A stretch of 64,000 nucleotides of DNA from Desulfomonilaceae bacterium (GTDB taxonomy: Bacteria; Desulfobacterota; Desulfomonilia; Desulfomonilales; Desulfomonilaceae). Positions within the stretch are counted from its first letter, which is position 1. Each line of letters opens with the position of its first letter. Where the stretch lies: assembly GCA_041662605.1 (NCBI GenBank), contig JBAZSD010000004.1, forward strand, positions 161,741-225,740. Reading direction: 5' to 3'. A program made the position numbers and the translations under genes. Positions 35,039 through 44,563 of the stretch are shown here, piece by piece. The notes below the pieces were generated by a model. The model worked only from the letters and a program-made list of their open reading frames with translations, did no database searches and had not been told where the DNA came from.

Positions 35039-35345
35039 TTGCCGTTGTGGTTTTTTATAGCTCTGGGTTGCGCATTTTTCACGTCTCTTGTATCGACTCA
35101 CCTTTTTCTTCTTCATAGGGGCAGTCTTCATGGCTCTTCAGGAGGTAACCCACTTCGTTTCTATAAGCATGGCCCCTGTCGCTTACATGATATCTGTAAA
35201 GCGGCTAAGCATGATAATTGGCGTAATTTTCGGGTGGGGGTTCTTTGACGAGGAGAATGTCGTTAATCGATTGGCGGGCGTAGCTATAATGCTGCTTGGG
35301 GTGATTATAATATACGGATTTCAGGATTCCGGCGTATTGCGATAA
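35039..35345 (+). pseudogene. EamA/DMT permease remnant with internal deletion and frameshift
   Basis: An N-terminal piece (LPLWFFIALGCAFFTSLV, from TTG 35039) is followed in another frame (35088-35345) by the last membrane helices of an EamA-type permease: HFVSISMAPVAYMISVKRL, then GVAIMLLGVIIIYGF. About 200 residues of a normal 280-300-residue permease are missing. The site keeps a ribosome site (ACAGGAGAC) before the TTG, so this is a decayed gene rather than chance coding. The 34936-35038 stretch upstream shows nothing else. Confidence 0.7.
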
Positions 35346-35364
35346 TGGAACCGATCTCTCCAGA

Positions 35365-37548
35365 TTATCCTTCCCCTCTGTATGGTAACAAATTACTAAG
35401 TCTTTCTTTCAGGAAAGTGTAGCGATTTTGGGGCTTGTCGTTTTTCACGGCTATTGCCATCGCTTTTTTGGATCCCACCACGATGACCAGCTTCCTGCCT
35501 CTTGTGATTGCCGTATACAAAAGGTTCCTTTGCAACAGAACATAGTGCTGGGTCAACAGAGGTATCACAACACAAGGATATTCCGAGCCTTGAGATTTGT
35601 GGACGGATACGGCGTACGCCAACACTATTTCGTCCAGGTCAGGGTAATCGTAAGATACTGCCCGTCCGTCGAAGAGAATAGTGACTTCCTGATTTTCCCT
35701 GTCAATCCTGGAAATTCGGCCAATGTCCCCGTTGTATACGTCCTTGTCGTAGTTGTTCCTGATCTGCATCACCTTGTCATTGATTCGGAAACTCCGCCCC
35801 CCCCTCATTACACCCTCTTCACCGGGATTGAGGGCCTTTTGAAGTTCCAGATTGAGGTTAGAAGCTCCGACGGTCCCTCTATTCATCGGTGTAAGAATTT
35901 GAACATCGTCTATTGGGTCAAATCCAAACGCCTTTTGAATCCTCTCGCAAACAAGTTTGAGAATGGTAGCCAACGCTTCTTCAGGTTCGTTCTTCTCTAT
36001 GAAATAAAAATCACTCCAACCCTCAGTTGAGGCCTCGAGCCGGGGAATGACACCGCTGTTTATCAGGTGGGCATTGACGATGATAGAACTGTCTTGAGCC
36101 TGACGGAAAATTTCAACAAGTCTAACCACGGGGACAGCTCCGGATTCTATTATATCTTGCAGCACATTCCCGGGACCTACCGATGGAAGTTGATTTACGT
36201 CCCCTATCAAGATCAGTGTTGAATGCAACGGCACGGCCTTTAAAAGGTTGTACATGAGCACGGTGTCAATCATGGAGGCTTCGTCGATTATTAGTAAATC
36301 GCACACCAACGGATGCTTGTCATCTCTTTGAAAGCCCCCTTTGTTTGGGCTAAACTCAAGCATTCTATGAATGGTCTTTGCCTCACGGCCGGTAGCCTCA
36401 CTCATCCTTTTCGCCGCCCTGCCTGTGGGAGCCGCCAGGAGGATCTCAACCGAAAGTCGTTCAAAAATAGCCAATATGGCTTTGATTATAGTGGTCTTCC
36501 CTGTCCCCGGTCCACCAGTAATTACCATGATCTTGCTGTCAAGAGCTGACTTGACCGCTTCAATCTGATTCATGGCAAGGGACATGGAAATCTCCCTTTC
36601 CACCCATTCAACAGCTTTTTCGGTGTCTACCTTCCTTCTGGAATATGGCGCTCTGGTAAGAGTTTTCACCCTTGACGCCACACCGGTTTCACACATGTAA
36701 AATGTCGAAAGATATACAGCCAAAGTATCTTGGCCCGACAGGCTCTCGATCACTATCCTCTTATCCGAGGATAGACTCTCCAGCGCCTTTGTAATAGCAT
36801 TCTGATCAACTTCCAGAATTTCCACGCACTTTTCCAGAAGAGGCACAAGGGGATAATACACATGTCCCTCCTCAGCAACTTGACTCAGGACGTAAATGGC
36901 CCCCGCTTGCACACGCACCGCGGAATCTTTCTGAAATCCGAGATTCTGGGCTATCCTGTCAGCAGTAACAAACCCTATTCCAAAGATGTCCATTGCCAGG
37001 CGATAAGGGTTTTCCTCGACTACCCCGATGGACTTGTTTCCGTATTGTTTGTATATCTTTGCCGCATATCCAGCGCTTACACCATGGCCCTGCAAAAATA
37101 CCATGACTTCACGTACGTGCTTTTGATCTTCCCACGCCCTGCGAATCATGCTTAGACGTTTCTCCCCGATGCCTTCGACCTCAGAGAGACGGCCTGTCGA
37201 CTCGTCAATAATTACCAGTGTATCTTCACCGAAAAGCTTGACTATCCTTTTGGCCATGATTGGCCCGATTCCCTTGACTAACCCGGAACCAAGATATTTT
37301 TCTATTCCAGTGACGGTAGCTGGAACCAGCGTCTTATACTGAATGACCTTGAACTGTTCACCAAATTGAGGATGATTGGTCCACTCTCCGGTCGCATTTA
37401 TAACTTGGCCGGGCAATGGAGCCATAAGATTTCCCACCAACGTGACAAGCTCCCGATATCCCGGGACCTTGAGCCGAAGTATGGTGAATCCATTGTCCTC
37501 ATTGTGGAAGGTGATTCGCTCTATCTGGCCTTGAACACTTGAAACCAT
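35365..37548 (-). CDS. recD2: RecD2-type DNA helicase
   Basis: A 727-residue protein (ATG 37548; a TTG three bases earlier also reads in frame). The N-terminal OB-like part and helix-hairpin-helix repeats (VKGIGPIMAKRI near 92) mark the RecD2 type found without RecBC. Walker A GGPGTGKTT lies near 345, Walker B LLIIDEASMID near 420, and the C-terminal helicase motif VSVHKSQGSEY near 665. RecD2 is a 5'-3' helicase for repair and recombination. It converges on the EamA remnant, which ends 19 bases from its stop. Confidence 0.92.
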   Translation of the reverse strand: MVSSVQGQIERITFHNEDNGFTILRLKVPGYRELVTLVGNLMAPLPGQVINATGEWTNHPQFGEQFKVIQYKTLVPATVTGIEKYLGSGLVKGIGPIMAKRIVKLFGEDTLVIIDESTGRLSEVEGIGEKRLSMIRRAWEDQKHVREVMVFLQGHGVSAGYAAKIYKQYGNKSIGVVEENPYRLAMDIFGIGFVTADRIAQNLGFQKDSAVRVQAGAIYVLSQVAEEGHVYYPLVPLLEKCVEILEVDQNAITKALESLSSDKRIVIESLSGQDTLAVYLSTFYMCETGVASRVKTLTRAPYSRRKVDTEKAVEWVEREISMSLAMNQIEAVKSALDSKIMVITGGPGTGKTTIIKAILAIFERLSVEILLAAPTGRAAKRMSEATGREAKTIHRMLEFSPNKGGFQRDDKHPLVCDLLIIDEASMIDTVLMYNLLKAVPLHSTLILIGDVNQLPSVGPGNVLQDIIESGAVPVVRLVEIFRQAQDSSIIVNAHLINSGVIPRLEASTEGWSDFYFIEKNEPEEALATILKLVCERIQKAFGFDPIDDVQILTPMNRGTVGASNLNLELQKALNPGEEGVMRGGRSFRINDKVMQIRNNYDKDVYNGDIGRISRIDRENQEVTILFDGRAVSYDYPDLDEIVLAYAVSVHKSQGSEYPCVVIPLLTQHYVLLQRNLLYTAITRGRKLVIVVGSKKAMAIAVKNDKPQNRYTFLKERLSNLLPYRGEG

Positions 37549-37743
37549 CAAACAGAATCCTAAAAGTAGAACATGAAATCAGAAAAAATTATTAGGAATT
37601 GAGTTAGCAGAGCCAATTGGTTATGGCAACTATAAAAAAGTGATTGTAGGATAGGCTAAAGGGGGGATAAAAATCATTTAATGACCCGACGGAAATGTAT
37701 ATCTGTTTTTGTGTGTCCGGGCTCAAAGAAAGTTTAGGGACTG

Positions 37744-38739
37744 ATGACCAAAGCTCATAGAATAGAAATAAGAACTCCATTCGCTCTCGATAGGGTCAAC
37801 TGCTACTATATCCACGACTCAACTCCTACCCTCATCGACGCAGGAGTCAACACGGATGAATCATTCGAAGCCGTTGAGTCAGGAATCAAAAAGGCGGGCG
37901 GCACAGTTGAAGGACTAAAGAGGATAATCTTGACTCACGCCCATTCAGACCATATCGGTCTGGTTCCAAGAATCGTCAGTCTCAGCGGCGCCGAGGTGTA
38001 CATACACTCGTGGGACGCGGAAAAAATGAACCATCGGGGCGAGGATGGCTTTTTGAAACGGAGCGAAAAGTTTGGGGAATTTTTTATCGAAGCTGGTGTG
38101 CCTCGAATTATATTGGAAGAGACTCTGAAGTTCATATCTGAGCGGTTTAAGAGATTTTATCTGGGTTTTTCAGGAGTCAAGCCGCTCGATGGTGGGAAAA
38201 TCTTCTCTTTTGATGATTGTCGCCTTGAGGTTATCCATACGCCCGGGCACACCCCTGGTTCCATTTGTCTCCTTGACAGAGAATATGGCGCTTTCTTTTC
38301 AGGGGATAGCCTTCTGGAGAAGATAACTTCCAACCCCGTTGTAGAATTAGACTCACAGGGAGAAAACGACAGCTATAGGAGCCTGGAGAGATACATAGAA
38401 TCCCTGGGCGCCATTGAGGCGTTGCCTATCACGAAGGTGTTCCCGGGACACGGTAAACCGTTTCTGAACCATCGCAAAAGGGTCAAAGAACTGTACGCCC
38501 ATCATTCAGAACGTATGGACAAGATCCTGGACATTCTAGGAGTAAATGAACCGTACTCCAAGCCGTTGATTCGGATGACACCTTACGAAATGACAATAAA
38601 GGTGTTCCATTCGCTGGAAGGAATAGAGCTGTTTCTTGGACTCTCTGAAGTCTACGGGCACATGCAGGTTCTGGAAAAAAGGGGCTTGATTTCCACTGTC
38701 AAACAAGACTCAATAAGGGTTTACATGTTGAAGACGTGA
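37744..38739 (+). CDS. Metallo-beta-lactamase-fold hydrolase with winged-helix tail
   Basis: A 331-residue protein. The metal motif THAHSDH lies near 63, IHTPGHTPGS near 161, SGDSLLE near 183 and FPGHGKP near 236. The last 80 or so residues (SERMDKILDILG to the end) form a LACTB2-like helical/winged-helix extension. Glyoxalase II-like or endoribonuclease-like activity is possible; the substrate is not decided. It diverges from recD2 over a 195-base gap in which I saw no convincing promoter. ATG 37744 has only a weak purine-rich site. Confidence 0.85.
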   Translation: MTKAHRIEIRTPFALDRVNCYYIHDSTPTLIDAGVNTDESFEAVESGIKKAGGTVEGLKRIILTHAHSDHIGLVPRIVSLSGAEVYIHSWDAEKMNHRGEDGFLKRSEKFGEFFIEAGVPRIILEETLKFISERFKRFYLGFSGVKPLDGGKIFSFDDCRLEVIHTPGHTPGSICLLDREYGAFFSGDSLLEKITSNPVVELDSQGENDSYRSLERYIESLGAIEALPITKVFPGHGKPFLNHRKRVKELYAHHSERMDKILDILGVNEPYSKPLIRMTPYEMTIKVFHSLEGIELFLGLSEVYGHMQVLEKRGLISTVKQDSIRVYMLKT

Positions 38740-38755
38740 CTGGTGAAACAGATTT

Positions 38756-38772
38756 TGTAACCTGCAGTTACA
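38756..38772. promoter_or_regulatory. Dyad TGTAAC-N5-GTTACA before fumC
   Basis: Perfect six-base arms lie 17 bases after the MBL gene stop and about 130 bases before fumC. Either an operator for fumC or part of a weak terminator; no T tract follows. A TTGACA occurs shortly downstream without a convincing -10 box. Confidence 0.3.
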
Positions 38773-38900
38773 GGAGAGCGATCAATATTGACATTTATCC
38801 GGAAGATGACGCATTTAAGGCGCATGGCCGGACGGGCCACAACGCACAGTCCTCCAACCAGTGTCATTCAGCGACTAGCCCATAATACCAGGAGACAATC

Positions 38901-40301
38901 ATGCAGGAATTCCGTATTGAGACAGATAGCCTTGGGCAGGTGAAAGTCCCAGCCGACAAACTTTGGGGGGCTCAGACCCAGCGTTCCCTCGAACACTTCA
39001 GCATCGGCGATGACCTGATGCCACGTGAAATGGTGGGCGCTTACGCTGTCCTTAAAAAAGCCGCTGCATTGGCCAATCACAGAGGCGCCAGACTGACCAC
39101 GGCGCAAATGGATCTCATTGCCCAGACCTGCGATGAAATTCTGGTTGGACAACATAATGATCAATTTCCTCTTCATGTGTGGATGAGCGGCAGCGGAACC
39201 GATTTCAACATGAACGTTAACGAGGTTATTGCTAACAGGTGCTGTCAAATTGCAGGGACCCCTTTAGGCAGCAAGAAACCGTTGCATCCCAACGATCATG
39301 TTAACATGTCCCAATCCACAAATGACACTTTCCCGTCTTCAATGTCCATTTCAGCCGCTGTCGGTGTTCAGCGCAACCTGATTCCGACTGTTATGGCGCT
39401 CCGTGATGCGATTGCCGCCAAAGCCGAACAATGGAAGGACATAGTCAAAATAGGCCGCACGCACATGCAGGACGCTACACCTCTGACTCTCGGCCAGGAG
39501 TGGCATGGGTATGTAGGGATGCTGGATGAGGCCCTACGCCACATCAAGGATAGCCTGAAAGGCGTGTACCTATTGGCCCTTGGTGGCACCGCAGTGGGAA
39601 CTGGACTCAACGCAGCCCCTGGATTTGCAAAGGACGCCTGCGCTGAGATCGCCCGCTTAACCGATTTGCCCTTTGTCAACGCGCCTAACAAATTTGCCGT
39701 TCAGGGCGCTCATGACTCACTGGTGATGCTTTCCGGGGCCCTACGATCCCTGGCCGTTTCACTTTACAAGATAGCCAACGACATCAGGCTTTTAAGTTGC
39801 GGGCCTCGCTGTGGTTTTCATGAATTAAAGATACCTGAGAATGAACCCGGATCCTCGATCATGCCGGGTAAAGTTAATCCCACACAGTGTGAAGCGCTCT
39901 CGATGATAGCCGTTCAAGTCATGGCTAACGATGTGGCGGTAGGTTTCGGAGGGGCTTCTGGATATCTGGAAATGAACGTCTACAAACCGTTGATTATCTC
40001 CAACATAATGAAGTCGATTCGTATCCTTACCGACGGGTGCAACAACTTTAATATTTTTCTCATTCAAGGCACAGAGCCGAATCTCAAACAAATAAGCCGC
40101 TTTCTGGAAGCTTCATTGATGCTTGTCACAGCTCTTTCTCCGGAGATAGGGTACGACAAAGCGTCAGAGATCGCTCGCTACGCCGATGACCACGACTTGA
40201 CACTGAAGGAGGCGGGATTGGAGCTTGGCTATATAAGCGCGGAGGATTACGATCGAATAGTTGATCCTAAAAAGATGGTCCATCCATACGTCGCTGATTG
40301 A
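38901..40301 (+). CDS. fumC: Class II fumarate hydratase
   Basis: A 466-residue enzyme. His188 in GRTHMQDATP and Ser318 in the mobile loop GSSIMPGKVNP fall at the same numbers as in E. coli FumC. SGSGTDFNMNVNEVIANR replaces the more usual SGSGTQTNMN, a Gln-Thr to Asp-Phe change in the substrate-binding region. It interconverts fumarate and malate in the TCA cycle, in the cytoplasm, without an Fe-S cluster. It has an AGGAG start site and is flanked by two palindromes. Confidence 0.93.
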   Translation: MQEFRIETDSLGQVKVPADKLWGAQTQRSLEHFSIGDDLMPREMVGAYAVLKKAAALANHRGARLTTAQMDLIAQTCDEILVGQHNDQFPLHVWMSGSGTDFNMNVNEVIANRCCQIAGTPLGSKKPLHPNDHVNMSQSTNDTFPSSMSISAAVGVQRNLIPTVMALRDAIAAKAEQWKDIVKIGRTHMQDATPLTLGQEWHGYVGMLDEALRHIKDSLKGVYLLALGGTAVGTGLNAAPGFAKDACAEIARLTDLPFVNAPNKFAVQGAHDSLVMLSGALRSLAVSLYKIANDIRLLSCGPRCGFHELKIPENEPGSSIMPGKVNPTQCEALSMIAVQVMANDVAVGFGGASGYLEMNVYKPLIISNIMKSIRILTDGCNNFNIFLIQGTEPNLKQISRFLEASLMLVTALSPEIGYDKASEIARYADDHDLTLKEAGLELGYISAEDYDRIVDPKKMVHPYVAD

Positions 40302-40325
40302 CGACTTTCCGCCGACTCTTGATTA

Positions 40326-40346
40326 ATTACCAGAGGCTCTGGTAAT
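40326..40346. promoter_or_regulatory. Perfect 21-bp palindrome ATTACCAGAG-G-CTCTGGTAAT
   Basis: Ten-base perfect arms around a single G lie between fumC and the MscS gene. A one-base centre favours a protein-binding operator over a hairpin terminator, and no T tract follows. TTGATT at 40319 and GGTAAT at 40341 could form a promoter with the palindrome in its spacer. Confidence 0.5.
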
Positions 40347-40409
40347 CGCCCAATTGCCTGACAAACCTCAATGAGGACAAACTTCGTCAGTAAAGCTGAG
40401 GACCATATT

Positions 40410-42059
40410 ATGAGAAAACCCTTAATTGCGCTGGCGCTGTGGGCGCTAATTTCCCTGTTACTAGGTGGTACAGCTCTCGCTGATTCCGCAATTCATCCTC
40501 TTGATCCCGTAGACATCTCAAGCCCAAGGGCCACGCTGGAATCTTTTATACAAAACTCCCATAAAGCCGCATCCGCCTATATGGCAGGGGATTTTCAGGA
40601 AACCAAGGTTTACGTAAAACGGCTTTTACAATGCCTCAATCTTGACGAAGAATTACCTGATCTCAGGGAGGCGATTGGATTTGAGAGCATGCTGTATTTA
40701 GCGGAAATCCTCCATCGTATCGAAATACCTCCTTACGATGACATTCCAGACCAAAAAGCTGTCCAGGACCAAAAAATAACCAGTTGGACCATACCTTATA
40801 CCCCTATCACCATTGGCCTTGTCAAAGATCAGTCCCCCGTGAAAAGGTTCCGTTTCACTCCTGATACTTTGAAAACAGCGCCAGAGCTTTACCGCAAAGT
40901 TGAGGGGCTTCCATATTTGTGGGGAACCGAAGGTATGGGGGCGTACAAAGAACTTACTTCCCACGGGGGGCTTTTCATAACTAGGAAATTTATTAATTAC
41001 CTTCCCGGTTGGGCCATGACCCATTTTTTCGGGCTGCGTTTTTGGCAGTGGGCGGGTTTGGCGCTATTCATTCTGGGCAGCGCTCTGTCGACCCTACTAG
41101 CCTACATATATGGAAGAAAGGCACTTGAGGCATTAGACAGGCGAATGGGGTCGAGTCTAAAACATAGTGTGGGAGGATTAATTTTACCTCTAGGTCTGAT
41201 ATCTTTCTCCAAGATTGGTCTATGGTTTATTGTCTACGAACTGCATATTTTCAATGCCGAGATCTATTTGCCGATAGCGTTGGCTCTTTTGCTTTTTCTT
41301 TATCTCGGTGGAATCTGGTTTGTAGGCGCCGTGCTCCACAGAATTGCATCAGTGGTAATTTTCTTGGGCGGTTTCGCCAAAGAGGGCATGGACACTCAGC
41401 TCATACGGCTAGGATTTCAAATCCTGGCGTCAATCATTATAGCCATTTTGGCTATAGATTTCGGGGCCAGGTTAGGCCTTCCCACGTATTCCATGGTCAC
41501 CGGCCTTGGAATCGGCGGCCTTGCTGTCGCTCTGGCCGGACGGGAAGCGTTGTCCAATCTCATCGGAACTATCATGATAATTCTGGATCGGCCATTTAAG
41601 CCAGGTGATTACATTGTAGTCGGTGACGGTGAACATGGCACTGTTTCCGAGGTCGGCTTCAGGAGCACACGCATCCGCACAAGAGATGGGATTCTCATAT
41701 CAATTCCGAATTCGATTGTCGCTAATATGAAGATAGTGAACTGGAGCGCTCCGGTCACTGTGTCCAGAGTTCATGTCCCTGTTGGCGTAGCCTACGGTTC
41801 AGATCCAAAAGAAGTGGAAGAAGCTTTACTGGCTGTCGCTTCCAAAAGTGAACATGTTACATCCTTTCCTCCGCCATCAATAAGGTTCTTGGGATTCGGA
41901 GATTCATCGCTGAACTTTTCTTTACTCTGCTGGATAGAACTACCGGAGTTCAGGGGACGCGCTCTGTCTCAGTTAAATTGGGGCATCTGTGAGGAATTCC
42001 AGAGGAGAGGAATCACCATGCCCTTCCCTCAACGAGATATTCACGTTGTCACGAGTTGA
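40410..42059 (+). CDS. MscS-family mechanosensitive channel with periplasmic N-domain
   Basis: Start 40410 is chosen because the protein then begins with a clean signal peptide (MRKPLIALALWALISLLLGG, cleavage after ALA); an ATG at 40371 adds 13 residues. The 549-residue protein has an exported helical region of about 185 residues, four to five membrane helices, and the MscS pore/beta block GLGIGGLAVALAGREALSN then DRPFKPGDYIVVGD. It ends with the C-terminal alpha-beta domain. It opens under membrane tension during osmotic downshock. It is larger than minimal MscS and belongs to the MscK/YbdG-like size range. Confidence 0.88.
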   Translation: MRKPLIALALWALISLLLGGTALADSAIHPLDPVDISSPRATLESFIQNSHKAASAYMAGDFQETKVYVKRLLQCLNLDEELPDLREAIGFESMLYLAEILHRIEIPPYDDIPDQKAVQDQKITSWTIPYTPITIGLVKDQSPVKRFRFTPDTLKTAPELYRKVEGLPYLWGTEGMGAYKELTSHGGLFITRKFINYLPGWAMTHFFGLRFWQWAGLALFILGSALSTLLAYIYGRKALEALDRRMGSSLKHSVGGLILPLGLISFSKIGLWFIVYELHIFNAEIYLPIALALLLFLYLGGIWFVGAVLHRIASVVIFLGGFAKEGMDTQLIRLGFQILASIIIAILAIDFGARLGLPTYSMVTGLGIGGLAVALAGREALSNLIGTIMIILDRPFKPGDYIVVGDGEHGTVSEVGFRSTRIRTRDGILISIPNSIVANMKIVNWSAPVTVSRVHVPVGVAYGSDPKEVEEALLAVASKSEHVTSFPPPSIRFLGFGDSSLNFSLLCWIELPEFRGRALSQLNWGICEEFQRRGITMPFPQRDIHVVTS

Positions 42060-42155
42060 CAATCATTCCTGATATTGTAAACGGAGAAAGAATTGGTCAA
42101 GAAAATCAGGGACAGTTTCTTCATCCGCTCGTTGATGAAATAGCGCATCTAACAA

Positions 42156-42854
42156 CTAAACAAGCAGATACTTTCTCATCACCTCTTCGTTCTCACGTAA
42201 TTCCTGAATCGTCCCCTGGTACCGGATGACGCCATTGTCCAGGATATAGCCTCGATCACTCAGACTCAGGGCGGTCTTTTGGTTCTGTTCGGCTAATAAG
42301 ATGGTGAGACCGGCCTTCTTCAAGGCCATTATGTGCTGTTCCAGCATTCCTACAAGTATCGGAGCCAAACCCTCAGTGGGTTCATCCAACAGCAACAATT
42401 CCGGGTTGGTAACCAGGGCTCTACCGATGGTCAGCATTTGCTGCTCTCCACCGCTTAAAAAGCCGGCTTTTCTGGATCTGATGTGTTTAAGAGCCGGGAA
42501 AAAGTCATACACTCTGTGTCGATCCCATGAATCCGCTTTATCGACCGGCCTTTCCGATATCTCAAGGTTTTCCTCAACAGTGAGATCGAAAAAAACCCGC
42601 CTGTCGTCTGGAACAAAGCCCATTCCCATCCTTGCGATCTGATATGGCTTTTTCCCGGTTATGTCTTTGCCTTTGAATTGGATTGCGCCTTGTTGCGGGG
42701 GATTTATGCCCATGACACTCTTCATGGTTGTGCTCTTACCCGCCCCATTGCGCCCGAGCAGGCAGACTATTTCTCCCTGGGAAACAGTTAGGGAAACCCC
42801 AAACAGTATGTGACTCAACCCATAGAAAGTATGAATCTCTCTTACATCGAGCAT
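42156..42854 (-). CDS. livF: LIV-type ABC transporter ATP-binding protein LivF (system 1)
   Basis: A 232-residue ATPase whose ATG overlaps the livG stop (TGATG). Walker A GRNGAGKST lies near 36, signature LSGGEQQM near 136 and Walker B LLLLDEPTEGLAP near 155. It is the last gene of livKHMGF and energises uptake of branched-chain amino acids or, in some aromatic degraders, aryl carboxylates. It converges on the mscS gene. Confidence 0.9.
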   Translation of the reverse strand: MLDVREIHTFYGLSHILFGVSLTVSQGEIVCLLGRNGAGKSTTMKSVMGINPPQQGAIQFKGKDITGKKPYQIARMGMGFVPDDRRVFFDLTVEENLEISERPVDKADSWDRHRVYDFFPALKHIRSRKAGFLSGGEQQMLTIGRALVTNPELLLLDEPTEGLAPILVGMLEQHIMALKKAGLTILLAEQNQKTALSLSDRGYILDNGVIRYQGTIQELRENEEVMRKYLLV

Positions 42855-43591
42855 CAACGGGCCCCCCCGAGATAAGCTTCTTTCACCCGCTCGTTCTCCC
42901 TGACCAGAGATGGAACGTCCTGGACAAGTGATATGCCTTGTTGCATTACCATAATACGGTTTGCGAAGGAAAAAACGAGTTCAATATCGTGCTCGCAGAA
43001 AAGAATTGTTAATCCTAAATCTGAATTCAGATGTTCCAGCAACTTTATCGTGCCTGCCGTCTCTTCCGGAGACATTCCGGCCGTAGGCTCATCCAGAATT
43101 AGCAGATCAGGATTGGCCCCCAATGCGATCGCTATTTCAAGAACCTTCTGCTCGCCATGGGACAATGTACCACTTACCCTTGAGCCGATTCCGTTCAAAC
43201 CGACACTACTTAATATCTTTTCAGTTTCTGATATAGCGACTCTTCCAGCCGGAGTGACTAAATCAAATCCCCGTTTCAAGCGTGAGAGCACGGAAACCTG
43301 AACATTTTCAAAAACCGTCAACCGGCTGAAGATGTTGACAATCTGAAAAGACATACTCAAGCCGCGCCTGCAAACCCGATAAGGAGACAATCCCCCGATA
43401 TCTTGTCCATTGAAAACGATACGACCTTTGTCGGGTTTAAGATAGCCGGAAATAAGTTTGAACAAAGTGCTCTTGCCGGCTCCATTCGGCCCAATAACAG
43501 CGACTATTTCACCTTTTTTAACTTCCAGTTCGGCTTTCTTAACGGCCTGAAAAGGACCAAAAGATTTCTGAACGTCTCTAACGCTCAACAT
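42854..43591 (-). CDS. livG: LIV-type ABC transporter ATP-binding protein LivG (system 1)
   Basis: A 245-residue ATPase. Walker A is GPNGAGKST near 36, signature LSHGEQKVLEIA near 144 and Walker B LLILDEPTAGMSPEET, the typical LivG wording. The start abuts the livM stop, so production of permease and ATPase should be coupled. It pairs with LivF to form the nucleotide-binding dimer. Confidence 0.9.
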   Translation of the reverse strand: MLSVRDVQKSFGPFQAVKKAELEVKKGEIVAVIGPNGAGKSTLFKLISGYLKPDKGRIVFNGQDIGGLSPYRVCRRGLSMSFQIVNIFSRLTVFENVQVSVLSRLKRGFDLVTPAGRVAISETEKILSSVGLNGIGSRVSGTLSHGEQKVLEIAIALGANPDLLILDEPTAGMSPEETAGTIKLLEHLNSDLGLTILFCEHDIELVFSFANRIMVMQQGISLVQDVPSLVRENERVKEAYLGGAR

Positions 43592-44548
43592 TCATCTACC
43601 CTCTCCAGTTGAGCTAACGTGACTCTTGAAAAAACGTTGAAGGTAACCAAGCGCTCCTTCTGGAAGAAAAAAAATCAGAAGCATAAGAATTATAGCGAGA
43701 ACCATGGTCCAGTACTGAGTATAGATGCCTACGATGGTCCTCAAGCATACAATTATAGAGGCTCCCAGCATTGGCCCAAAAAAACTGAACCACCCGCCGA
43801 GAAGACACATGATTATGAGTTCGAGGGACAAGGTCCAAGAAAGGAGATCTGGAAAGGCTGATCCTTCAACCGCTACAAAGAGCGCTCCAGCCACTCCGGC
43901 GAAAAAACCCGCTATCATCTGTGTCACGAGTTGATGATAGTGGACCTGAACGCCTATGCCTTCACTTCGCTCCGGGTTGTCTCGAATGGCCTGGAGAATC
44001 ATTCCAAAGGGAGAATTCAGAATCATGTACATCACGGCCATGCACAGAACTGAAACAATAAGAGTCAAGTAGTAGGATCCGGTTACAGAGCTTATCAACT
44101 CAGGAACAGGAACCCCGTGAAGTCCATCGTCCCCTCCTGTGAAGGAGTACCATCTAAAGATGACTATCCAGACCAATGATCCGAGTGATAGTTGAAGCAT
44201 TCCAAAATACAGTTTGGAAAGTCGGACGCAGATAACCCCCATGATCAACGCAAGAAACGACGAAACTAATGGTCCTGCAATAAAACCCACTAATGGCGGC
44301 AAAGACGTCTTCATCAGGAAAAGTGATACCGTATAGGCCCCCACGCCATAAAACACGGCGTGATGGAATTGATACATGCCTCCGAAACCAAGAGCCATGT
44401 TTAGACTGGTGGCCAACAAGCCGGTTAGAAGCATTAGGGCGAGCAAATAGTTGAAAAAACGAGGCAACACAAGAGGAGCTACTGAGAGCGCTACTATCAG
44501 GGATAAAGCCAAGACCGCCAATTTTATTCTGCTAAATCCGCCCGACAC
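43592..44548 (-). CDS. livM: LIV-type ABC permease LivM (system 1)
   Basis: A 318-residue, mostly hydrophobic protein with eight to ten membrane helices. Family motifs GFGGMYQFHHAVFYGVGAY near 53 and SFTGGDDGLHGVP near 134 identify LivM; the DNPERSEGIGVQ loop faces the ATPase. Start is GTG 44548 behind GGGAGG. In GGMYQFHH the usual Ser-Phe-Gly-His of LivM is Gln-Phe-His-His. It forms a heterodimer with LivH. Confidence 0.88.
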   Translation of the reverse strand: MSGGFSRIKLAVLALSLIVALSVAPLVLPRFFNYLLALMLLTGLLATSLNMALGFGGMYQFHHAVFYGVGAYTVSLFLMKTSLPPLVGFIAGPLVSSFLALIMGVICVRLSKLYFGMLQLSLGSLVWIVIFRWYSFTGGDDGLHGVPVPELISSVTGSYYLTLIVSVLCMAVMYMILNSPFGMILQAIRDNPERSEGIGVQVHYHQLVTQMIAGFFAGVAGALFVAVEGSAFPDLLSWTLSLELIIMCLLGGWFSFFGPMLGASIIVCLRTIVGIYTQYWTMVLAIILMLLIFFLPEGALGYLQRFFKSHVSSTGEGR

Positions 44549-44563
44549 GCTCTTGCAACCTCC

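Noticed and set aside
35428..36030. 200-codon plus-strand ORF inside recD2
   Set aside because: It is antisense to conserved helicase motifs and shows no family resemblance.
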